Source: Pseudomonas putida (lineage in GTDB: Bacteria > Pseudomonadota > Gammaproteobacteria > Pseudomonadales > Pseudomonadaceae). From it: a DNA stretch of 64,000 nt. The notes under the pieces are model-generated. The model did no database searches and was not told the origin of the DNA. It saw nothing but the letters and a program-made list of their open reading frames with translations. Shown piece by piece: positions 57,432 through 64,000 of the stretch. A program made the position numbers and the translations under genes. The stretch is taken from the NCBI RefSeq assembly GCF_028682395.1, contig NZ_JANHLC010000007.1:1-64000 (forward strand). Direction: 5' to 3'. The first letter of the stretch is position 1. Each line of letters starts with the position of its first letter.

Positions 57432-59912
57432 ATGTCCGAGGTTTATCAGTCGAAATTGGCCGTGGCGATCAGGGCCGGGTTGTGGGGCGCGGCGCTGGTC
57501 AGTGGCTCGCTGGGGCTGGCGCAGGTCGCGATGGCGGCCAACGAGCAGACGGCGGTGCAGCACTTCGAGATTGCCGGCGGCAATCTGACCGAGGTGCTGG
57601 GGCGCTTTGCCCATGCTGCCGGCGCGGCGATTTCCTTCGACGCCAGCCAGACCGATGGCCTGCGCTCCGCTGGCTTGCAGGGTCACTACGGGGTGCTCGA
57701 AGGCTTTGCCCGCATCCTGGCCGGCAGCGGCCTGCAGGCCGAACGCCAGGGCAATGGCAGCTATGTGTTGCGGGCCTTGCCCAAGGCCGCGTCGTCCTCG
57801 GCCCTGGAACTGGGCGTGACCAGTGTCCAGGCCCAGGCCCTCGGTGCCACCACCGAAAACTCCGGCTCTTACACCACGGGCGCGGTGACCATTGGCAAGG
57901 GCAGCCATTCGCTGCGCGAAACTCCGCAGTCGGTGACGGTCATCACCCGCAAGATGCTCGACGACCAGAACCTCAATACCATCGACCAGGTCATGGAGCG
58001 CACCCCGGGCATCACCCTGTATGACTCCCCCATGGGCGGCAAGTACTTCTATTCCCGTGGCTTTCGCATGACCGGCCAGTACCAGTACGACGGTGTGCCG
58101 CTGGATATGGGCAGCAGCTATGTGCAGGCCGACAGCTTCAGTAGCGACATGGCCTTCTATGACCGGGTCGAAGTGCTGCGCGGCGCCGCCGGGATGCTCA
58201 AGGGGGCGGGTGGCACGGCCGGTTCGGTCAATTTCGTGCGCAAGCGTGGCCAGGCCACGCCCCAGACGCAGCTGTCGCTGTCGGCCGGTAGCTGGGACAA
58301 CTATCGCGCCCAGGTGGACACCGGTGGTCCGCTCAATGACGCGGGCACAGTACGCGGTCGTGCGGTGGTCACCCAGCAGACCCGCCAGTACTTCTATGAC
58401 ATTGCCGACCGCAAGGACCAGGTCTATTACGCGGCCCTGGATTTTGACCTGGACCCTGACACCACGCTGGGCCTGGGCGCGGCCTTCGAGGATGTCGACG
58501 CGCGGCCCTGCTGGGGCGGTCTGCCGCGCTACAGCGATGGCAGTGATCTCAAGCTCAGCCGCTCGACTTGCCTGAACACCGCCTGGAACAATTCCCGCAG
58601 CAAGCGGGCCACCTATTTCGCCGATCTCAAGCACCAGCTCAACGACGCTTGGGCCCTGAAGGTCGCGGGGGTCTACAGCCGCAACACCCAGGATATCGAG
58701 TACGCCTTCCCCAGCGGCGCGGTGCCGGTGGGCAGCAGCAGTTCCAGTACGATCATGCTGGGCAGCATCTATGACTATGACCAGGTCGATTATGGCTTCG
58801 ACGCTTATGTCGACGGGCATTTCGAGGCCTTTGGCCGCCAGCACGAATTGACCGTGGGGGCCAATGCCAGCCGCTCGCACAAAGATGATTTCTTTGCGGT
58901 CGCGGTACTGCCGCAGCGCCAGAATGTGCTGGATCCGAACAAGTTCATCCCCAAGCCCGACGAGAGCTTCTTTCTCAATAACGCCAGCCGGGGTGGCCCG
59001 GTGGATTCGCGGGTGCAGCAGTACGGTGGTTACTCGACCTTGCGCTTGAATATTACCGACCCGCTGACCCTGGTGCTGGGCAGCCGCGTCAGTTGGTACA
59101 AGTCCGATACCGATTCCACGGCCTACTGGTTCGCCACCCGCACTCCCAGCCATGTCCAGGCCACGGAGACCGGGGAAGTCACGCCCTTTGCCGGGGTGCT
59201 CTACGAACTCAATGACCATCTGACAGCCTACGCCAGCTACTCCGATATCTTCACCCCCCAAGGCAACTACCGCACCCTGACCGGCGCCGCGCTGCGCCCG
59301 TTGGTTGGCGAGAGTTATGAGCTGGGGATCAAGGGCGAATGGTATGAAGGGCGGCTGAACAGCTCGTTCAACCTGTTTCGCACGGTGCAGAAGGACGCGG
59401 CCCAGACCGACCCGGCGTGCCCGGACGACAGCTGCTCGCAGAACTCGGGCAAAGTGCGCGCCCAGGGCTTCGAAGCCGAGGTCAGCGGTGAAGTGATCAA
59501 GCGCCTGCAACTGCTCGCCGGCTATACCTACACCCAGACCAAGACCCTGGAAGATGCCGACAGCAGCGCCACCGGCCAGCCGTTCAACAGCTACGTGCCG
59601 CGTCATTTGCTGCGTGTGTGGGGCGACTACGCCCTGGACGGTGCGCTTGAGCGCTTCAGTGTTGGCGCCGGGGTCAATGCGCAAAGCGCCAACTTCCGCA
59701 CCTCGCCCACCAGCGGCAAGCACATCAGCCAGGCCGGCTATGCTATCTGGAACGGGCGCATCGGCTATCGCATCGACGATACCTGGTCCGTGGCGCTCAA
59801 TGGCAACAACCTGTTCGACAAGCGCTACTACGCCACGATCGGTACGGAAGGCTTCGGCAATTTCTACGGCGAACCGCGCAACTTCACGCTGTCGGTCAAG
59901 GCCGGTTTCTAA
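57432..59912 (+). CDS. TonB-dependent ferric-siderophore receptor with signalling domain
   Basis: The 826-residue outer-membrane protein has a signal peptide (cleavage near AMA at about residue 35), an N-terminal secretin/TonB STN signalling domain (residues about 40-115), a plug domain (ETPQSVTVITRKMLDDQNLNTIDQVMERTPGI, with a TonB box region before it) and a beta barrel ending in SVKAGF. Two cysteine pairs occur (CWGGLP...STCLNT and ACPDDSC). The domain pattern fits FpvA/FoxA-type transducers for hydroxamate siderophores; the siderophore is unknown. It is 102 bases after fecR and may have its own ECF-dependent promoter. Confidence 0.93.
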   Translation: MSEVYQSKLAVAIRAGLWGAALVSGSLGLAQVAMAANEQTAVQHFEIAGGNLTEVLGRFAHAAGAAISFDASQTDGLRSAGLQGHYGVLEGFARILAGSGLQAERQGNGSYVLRALPKAASSSALELGVTSVQAQALGATTENSGSYTTGAVTIGKGSHSLRETPQSVTVITRKMLDDQNLNTIDQVMERTPGITLYDSPMGGKYFYSRGFRMTGQYQYDGVPLDMGSSYVQADSFSSDMAFYDRVEVLRGAAGMLKGAGGTAGSVNFVRKRGQATPQTQLSLSAGSWDNYRAQVDTGGPLNDAGTVRGRAVVTQQTRQYFYDIADRKDQVYYAALDFDLDPDTTLGLGAAFEDVDARPCWGGLPRYSDGSDLKLSRSTCLNTAWNNSRSKRATYFADLKHQLNDAWALKVAGVYSRNTQDIEYAFPSGAVPVGSSSSSTIMLGSIYDYDQVDYGFDAYVDGHFEAFGRQHELTVGANASRSHKDDFFAVAVLPQRQNVLDPNKFIPKPDESFFLNNASRGGPVDSRVQQYGGYSTLRLNITDPLTLVLGSRVSWYKSDTDSTAYWFATRTPSHVQATETGEVTPFAGVLYELNDHLTAYASYSDIFTPQGNYRTLTGAALRPLVGESYELGIKGEWYEGRLNSSFNLFRTVQKDAAQTDPACPDDSCSQNSGKVRAQGFEAEVSGEVIKRLQLLAGYTYTQTKTLEDADSSATGQPFNSYVPRHLLRVWGDYALDGALERFSVGAGVNAQSANFRTSPTSGKHISQAGYAIWNGRIGYRIDDTWSVALNGNNLFDKRYYATIGTEGFGNFYGEPRNFTLSVKAGF

Positions 59913-60049
59913 ACGGTTGCGCGACACCTAAGCGGTCGCCAGGTGGGTACGGGGCCTGGTGTGTCGGTGCGGGTCTGCTATCTCGCGGCGCCAGCAGTGC
60001 TTCCCGGTCCACGGGCGAACCGTAGGCCGGGGAGCGCAGACTCACCGGC

Positions 60050-61183
60050 CTAGCGGCTGGCGCTGTCTTGGGCAGGGGTTTTCGGCTGGCCGTAGTGCCA
60101 TTCGTAGACGACGAATTTGAAGTCCTTCAGATCGCCTTTTTCATCGAAACTCAGATCGCCGGTGGGGGTCTTGAAGGTGCCGGCATGGATCGCCTCGGCG
60201 ACTTTTTCCGGGTCCTCGCTCTTGGCCGCGGCAATGCCACCGGCAATCACTTCCACTGCCGAATAGGTCGGCAGCACGAAGGGGCCGCTGGGATTTTCCT
60301 GCTTCGCGGCGAAGGCCGCGACCAGTGCCTGGTTGGCCGGAACCTGATCGAAAGACATGGGCAGGGTTACCAGCATGCCTTCGGAGGCATCCTTGGCGAT
60401 CTGCGAGATGGAGTCGTTGCCCACGCCTTCAGGACCCATAAAACGGGCGGTCAGGCCTTTTTCCTTGGCCTGGCGTAGCAGCAGGCCCATTTCCGGGTGG
60501 TAGCCACCGAAGTAGACAAAGTCGACGTTGGCTTGCTTGAGCCGGGACAGGATCGAGGCATAGTCGCGCTCGCCGGCATTGATGCCTTCGAACATCGCCA
60601 CCGGGATACCTTCTTTACTCAGAATCTCCTTGACGGAGGTGGCGATGCCTTCGCCGTACTGCTGCTTGTCGTGCAGCACCGCGACATTGCGCGGTTTGAG
60701 ACCGACGATGTAGCGCGCAGCGGCAGGGCCCTGGGCATTGTCCAGGCCAATGGTGCGAAAAATCATCGTGTAGCCCCGTGCCGTCAGTTCGGGGCTGGTG
60801 GCGGCCGGGGTGATCATGACGATGCGTTCGTCTTCGTAGATATCCGACGCTGGCTGGGTCGAGCTGGAGCACAGGTGACCGACCACAAACTTGACGCCGT
60901 CATTCACCACTTTGTTGGCCACGGCCACGGCCTGCTTGGGATCGCAGGCGTCGTCGTACTCCACGGCCACCAGTTGCTTGCCGTCGACGCCGCCCCGGGC
61001 GTTGATCTGTTCGATGGCCATGCGCGCGCCACTGAATTGCATATCGCCGTACTGCGCCACCGGGCCGGTCTTGGGGCCGGCGATGCCGATCTTGATGCTG
61101 TCGGCTGCCAGGGTATGGCTGGCCAGCCCGGCGAGGATCATGGCGCTGAGCAGTTGGGTGGCTTTTTGATGGGTGCGACTCAT
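60050..61183 (-). CDS. Branched-chain amino acid-type ABC binding protein (LivJ-like), orphan
   Basis: A 377-residue periplasmic protein with signal peptide and the LivJ fold: IKIGIAGPKTGPVAQYGDMQFSGARMAIEQIN, VNDGVKFVVGHLCSSSTQPAS (a cysteine pair with DDACDPKQ that is typical of LivJ), and YFGGYHPEMGLLLRQAKEKG. It binds an aliphatic amino acid. No permease or ATPase genes adjoin it, so it must use a transporter encoded elsewhere. It follows mdeA in the same direction after 46 bases, so the ligand may be methionine or a related compound (inference). Confidence 0.9.
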   Translation of the reverse strand: MSRTHQKATQLLSAMILAGLASHTLAADSIKIGIAGPKTGPVAQYGDMQFSGARMAIEQINARGGVDGKQLVAVEYDDACDPKQAVAVANKVVNDGVKFVVGHLCSSSTQPASDIYEDERIVMITPAATSPELTARGYTMIFRTIGLDNAQGPAAARYIVGLKPRNVAVLHDKQQYGEGIATSVKEILSKEGIPVAMFEGINAGERDYASILSRLKQANVDFVYFGGYHPEMGLLLRQAKEKGLTARFMGPEGVGNDSISQIAKDASEGMLVTLPMSFDQVPANQALVAAFAAKQENPSGPFVLPTYSAVEVIAGGIAAAKSEDPEKVAEAIHAGTFKTPTGDLSFDEKGDLKDFKFVVYEWHYGQPKTPAQDSASR

Positions 61184-61229
61184 GGGTGTTCCACTCCTGT
61201 GGTGATTGATGCGAATGGGGGGCCGCTAT

Positions 61230-62471
61230 TCAGCGATGGTTGAGGGCAATATCTCGGGCGGGCGCTTCGTCTTGCGTGGCGGCCGCCAGGGCCTGGGTGA
61301 TATCCGTCAGCAGGTCGGCACAATCCTCCAGCCCCACCGACAGGCGCACCAGCCCCTCGCCGATAGCGTGGCGGGCGCGCTCTTCGGCGGTGTAGCTGGA
61401 ATGGGTCATGCTTGCCGGGTGCTGAGCCAGTGATTCGGCATCGCCCAGGCTGACGGCGCGGCTGAACAGTTGCAGGGCATTCATAAAACGCCGGCCGGTG
61501 GCCAGCCCGCCCGTGAGTTCAAAGGCAAGCATGCCGCCCGCCAGCTTCATTTGCCGGGTGGCCAGTTCGTATTGGGGGAAAGCGGGCAGGCCAGGGTAGG
61601 CCACCCATGCGACTGCCGGATGCGCCTGGAGGAGCTGCGCGACGGCCAGGGCATTGCTGCAATGGCGCTCCATGCGCAGGGCCAGGGTCTTGAGGCCGCG
61701 CATCAGCAAAAAGGCATCCTGGGGCGACAGCACTGCGCCGGTCAGGTCCTTGAGCCCTTGCAGGCGGATGCGCTCGGCCAGCGCCTGGCGGGTGACCACG
61801 ATACCGGCGGTGATATCACCGTGACCGCTCAGGTATTTGGTCGCCGAGTGCACCACCACATCGGCGCCCAGTTCCAGCGGTCGCTGCAGGTAGGGCGTGC
61901 AGTAGGTGTTGTCGACCACCAGAGTGATCGCGGGGTGTTCACGGGTAATCGCCGCCATGGCCGCGATGTCGACCAGTTGCATATTCGGGTTGGCCGGGGT
62001 TTCGAAATAGACCAGGCGCGTGCTCGGGCCGATGGCCTCGCGCAGTTGGGCCGGGTTGCTCATGTCGACATGGCGGACCTTGACCCCGAACTCGCCGATA
62101 CCGTGGTGCAGCAGGGCAAAGGTGCAGCCGTAGAGGGTGCGGTTGACGATGATCTCGTCGCCAGGGCGCAGCAGGGTCCAGAACGTTGCGGCAATGGCGC
62201 CCATGCCAGAACTGAAGGCCACGGCCGCTTCGCCGTTTTCCAGGGTGGCCATGCGCGATTCCAGCAGGGCCAGGGTCGGGTTGGAAATACGCGTGTAGAA
62301 ATGCCCGGCGGCTTCGCCGGCAAAGCAGGCGGCGCCATATTCAGCCGTGGGAAAGGTAAAGGTCGACGTCAGGTAGATCGGTGGAATCAATGCGCCCTGA
62401 TGCTCCTGTGGCAGGTAGCCGTGGTGGATGGCGCGGGTGGAAAAGCCCAGATCGTTGTTTTTATTGTTCAT
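61230..62471 (-). CDS. mdeA: Methionine gamma-lyase
   Basis: The 413-residue PLP enzyme matches P. putida MdeA closely: SSGMGAIAATFWTLLRPGDE, Tyr114-Gly-Cys116 in TLYGCTF, the PLP lysine in SATKYLSGHGD (Lys212) and FSRAVSLGDAESLAQHPASMTHSSYT. Cys116 separates true methionine gamma-lyases from cystathionine enzymes. It converts methionine to methanethiol, 2-oxobutyrate and ammonia. It is divergent from its Lrp-type regulator. The C-terminus is about 15 residues longer than usual. AGGAAG precedes the ATG at 62469-62471. Confidence 0.93.
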   Translation of the reverse strand: MNNKNNDLGFSTRAIHHGYLPQEHQGALIPPIYLTSTFTFPTAEYGAACFAGEAAGHFYTRISNPTLALLESRMATLENGEAAVAFSSGMGAIAATFWTLLRPGDEIIVNRTLYGCTFALLHHGIGEFGVKVRHVDMSNPAQLREAIGPSTRLVYFETPANPNMQLVDIAAMAAITREHPAITLVVDNTYCTPYLQRPLELGADVVVHSATKYLSGHGDITAGIVVTRQALAERIRLQGLKDLTGAVLSPQDAFLLMRGLKTLALRMERHCSNALAVAQLLQAHPAVAWVAYPGLPAFPQYELATRQMKLAGGMLAFELTGGLATGRRFMNALQLFSRAVSLGDAESLAQHPASMTHSSYTAEERARHAIGEGLVRLSVGLEDCADLLTDITQALAAATQDEAPARDIALNHR

Positions 62472-62574
62472 GGCGAACGCTTCCTGATTTCCTACAATGC
62501 TATGCTCGATTTGGGTAAGAAAGTTTCCAAAATGACACCTGAAAGTTCGTCGTTTTGGCATAAAAATCCATAAA

Positions 62575-62582
62575 AACAACAA
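62575..62582 (+). promoter_or_regulatory. CA motif at the mdeR start
   Basis: AACAACAA ends two bases before the mdeR ATG at 62584, fitting the Hfq/Crc AANAANAA motif. It may be chance in an A-rich leader. Confidence 0.3.
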
Positions 62583-62583
62583 T

Positions 62584-63066
62584 ATGAGGCAAAACATGCC
62601 TTCAGGCCTGGACCGTACTGATAAAGCCCTGCTGAGCGCCCTGCAGGTCAATGCCCGGCTGACTGTCGCCGAACTGGCCGATAGCGTCGCCCTGACGACG
62701 TCGCCGTGCTGGCGACGGGTCAAGCAGTTGGAAGAAAGCGCGATGATCACCGGCTACCAGGCGATTCTCTCGCCCAAGGCGTTGGGTTATGGGGTCACCG
62801 CGTTTGTCAGCGTGATGATGGATTCCCACACCCAGGACACCGCCAGGGCCTTTGAGCAGCGGCTGCTGGCGATCCCGGAAATTGTCGCCTGCCATAACGT
62901 GTCCGGGCGCTACGATTTTCTGCTGGAGGTGGTCGCCAGGGACCTGGAATCCTTCGGCGAGTTCGCCCGCGAAGTACTGCAGACCCTGCCGGCGGTGAAG
63001 GAAATCTACTCGAGCTTTTCATTCAAGTCGGTCAAGCCGCTGCGCATGATTCCACTGCCCGACTAG
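62584..63066 (+). CDS. mdeR: Lrp/AsnC-family activator of methionine gamma-lyase
   Basis: A 160-residue Lrp-type protein: DRTDKALLSALQVNARLTVAELADSVALTTSPCWRRVKQLEESAMI forms the helix-turn-helix, and NVSGRYDFLLEVVARDLESFGEF the RAM domain. It is divergent from mdeA with a 112-base gap, the arrangement known for mdeR in P. putida, where it activates mdeA in response to methionine. An ATG at 62596 is an alternative start. Confidence 0.88.
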   Translation: MRQNMPSGLDRTDKALLSALQVNARLTVAELADSVALTTSPCWRRVKQLEESAMITGYQAILSPKALGYGVTAFVSVMMDSHTQDTARAFEQRLLAIPEIVACHNVSGRYDFLLEVVARDLESFGEFAREVLQTLPAVKEIYSSFSFKSVKPLRMIPLPD

Positions 63067-63098
63067 CGCTTGAGCCCGGCGTCCCGGGCGGGAATGGT

Positions 63099-63716
63099 TC
63101 AGGCCGCTAGCTGGCCGATCAGCAGCAGGGTCGCTATCAGGATCATGATCGCGCCGGACAGCCGGCTGACCGCTCGGGCAGCGGCCGGACGGGCGCCCAG
63201 CACGGCCTGCGAGCCAAACCCGACCAGCAGGTAGATCAGCGCGCAACTGACGGCGTGCACCAACCCCAGTGCAATGATCTGTAGCGGGACGGGCCAGGGC
63301 GCCGTAGCGTCGGTGAACTGCGGCAGCAGTGCGAGGAACAGCAGGAACACTTTCGGGTTCAGGGCGCTGATGCACAGGCCCTTGAGCGCCCAGCGCGTGC
63401 CGCTCAGTGCCGGGCGGGTGTCGTCGGCATGGGGAACGGCGGGGTGCAGCAGCAGGTTGATGCCCAGCCAGAGCAGATAGCCTGCACCGGCCACGGTCAA
63501 CATCGACAGCGCCATGGGGTTACTGGCCATCAACGCGCCAATACCGCCGGCCACGATCACGGTCGCCAGCAGATGGCCCAGCAATAGCCCGCTGACCGCT
63601 GGCACCACGACCTTGCCGCGCAGCCCCGCCGAGATGGCATAGGCCCAGTCGGCCCCCGGGGTGATCACAAAGAGAAACGACACCGCCCAGAAGGCGGCCA
63701 GCACGCTGAGGGTCAT
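63099..63716 (-). CDS. LysE/RhtB-family amino acid exporter
   Basis: The 205-residue membrane protein has six hydrophobic segments and the LysE family marks FLFVITPGADWAYAISAGLRGK, GLLLGHL and LSALNPKVFLLFLALLPQF (here ISALNPK). It exports an amino acid. It converges on mdeR and is divergent from an Lrp-family gene, which probably controls it. Confidence 0.9.
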   Translation of the reverse strand: MTLSVLAAFWAVSFLFVITPGADWAYAISAGLRGKVVVPAVSGLLLGHLLATVIVAGGIGALMASNPMALSMLTVAGAGYLLWLGINLLLHPAVPHADDTRPALSGTRWALKGLCISALNPKVFLLFLALLPQFTDATAPWPVPLQIIALGLVHAVSCALIYLLVGFGSQAVLGARPAAARAVSRLSGAIMILIATLLLIGQLAA

Positions 63717-63941
63717 GGCGCGCGTCCTTCTGTCCGTGCAGCGTCGTGGGCCCGTGCGGTGATCTCGGGGGCTATGGGTAGGCGGTGTGCTGGCATCGCG
63801 TCTTCCTGCATATCGAAGCCCGCCCTGCTGAAGTCAAAGGGGCGTGGCAGTGGATTGATGGAAGGAAGAATAGGGAAATGTTGCTAGAATTTGCTTCCAA
63901 TGATTGCCTTTAAGGCTCAATAGAGAGGGAGAATCTTCCAA

Positions 63942-64000
63942 ATGGACAGGATTGACCGGAAGATTCTTTCCGAGCTGCAAAAAGACGGTCGACTCTCGGT
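63942..64000 (+). CDS. Lrp/AsnC-family regulator, 5' end only
   Basis: The first 19 codons (MDRIDRKILSELQKDGRLS) are the N-terminal helix of an Lrp/AsnC regulator; the window ends inside the gene. GAGGGAG lies about 10 bases before the ATG at 63942. It is divergent from the LysE exporter gene across 225 bases. Confidence 0.8.
   Translation, partial: MDRIDRKILSELQKDGRLS

Noticed and set aside
57351..59927. 858-codon frame on the minus strand opposite the TonB receptor
   Set aside because: Antisense to a recognisable receptor; composition is low-complexity with no domain.
1..64000. tRNA or rRNA genes, CRISPR arrays, insertion sequences, prophage genes or attachment sites
   Set aside because: None was seen: no cloverleaf with a TTCGA-type arm, no regular short repeat-spacer array, and no transposase, integrase or phage motif among the encoded proteins.

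Overview
The window is GC-rich, tightly packed chromosomal DNA from a Pseudomonas-type gammaproteobacterium. I cannot name the species. Support for the genus comes from the sulfur-scavenging sfnECR genes, the vanABRK block, an mdeA/mdeR pair, OprD-type porins, a FecI/FecR/TonB-receptor unit and Hfq/Crc-type CA motifs. I see no rRNA, tRNA, insertion sequence, prophage or CRISPR. Almost every gene belongs to a catabolic, uptake or regulatory module.

Layout. (1) 1-5.0 kb: a sulfonate/sulfone sulfur-scavenging operon on the minus strand (sfnE-sfnC-sfnR-msuD-amidohydrolase) behind a well-formed sigma-54 promoter. (2) 5.4-19 kb: a gene set that looks built for an aromatic amine: a porin-like protein, a FeaR-type AraC regulator, two SDRs with a MoaF-like protein, a LuxR-type regulator, a cupin, a PuuB-like FAD amine oxidase, a GlcG/HbpS protein, a soluble PAS chemoreceptor, a FeaB-like arylacetaldehyde dehydrogenase and an APC permease with a DUF3156 partner. 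(3) 19-28.4 kb: the complete homoprotocatechuate meta-cleavage pathway (hpaG1 G2 E D F H I plus gabD) with its regulators hpaR and hpaA. (4) 28.5-33 kb: an OprD porin and a three-gene TRAP transporter. (5) 33-35.4 kb: two MFS exporters. (6) 35.7-38.5 kb: a two-component flavin-dependent 4-hydroxyphenylacetate 3-hydroxylase of the Acinetobacter C1/C2 type, and a thioesterase. (7) 38.6-47.4 kb: a TSUP exporter, an SDR, a polar amino acid ABC transporter, a MocR regulator, a class III aminotransferase and a class II aldolase-fold protein. (8) 47.9-52.3 kb: vanillate uptake and demethylation (MFS, vanR, vanB, vanA). (9) 52.6-64 kb: an old yellow enzyme with small regulators, an AraC/GlxA regulator, a FecI-FecR-FecA-type iron unit, an orphan amino acid binding protein, mdeA/mdeR, a LysE exporter and a truncated Lrp-family gene.

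How it fits together. Modules 2, 3, 4 and 6 would form one route: uptake of an aromatic amine such as tyramine, oxidation to the arylacetaldehyde, then 4-hydroxyphenylacetate, hydroxylation by C1/C2, ring cleavage by HpaD and degradation to pyruvate and succinate. The strongest new observation is a repeated 15-base element, TTGNC-N5-CTGNC, usually followed by A. It occurs as direct repeats about 22 bp apart (21-23) in front of the porin/feaR pair, the FAD oxidase, the GlcG/HbpS-chemoreceptor pair, the aldehyde dehydrogenase/permease pair and hpaR/hpaG1. This spacing is what AraC-family proteins bind, so the element probably marks a FeaR-type regulon joining the upper (amine) and lower (hpa) pathways. 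Other legible control sites are a sigma-70 promoter overlapped by HpaR-like repeats before hpaG1, TGGATCCA VanR operators before vanA and the MFS gene, a Fur-like box before the ECF sigma gene, an 18-bp palindrome before the MocR gene, and CA motifs at the porin, TRAP, vanA and mdeR starts.
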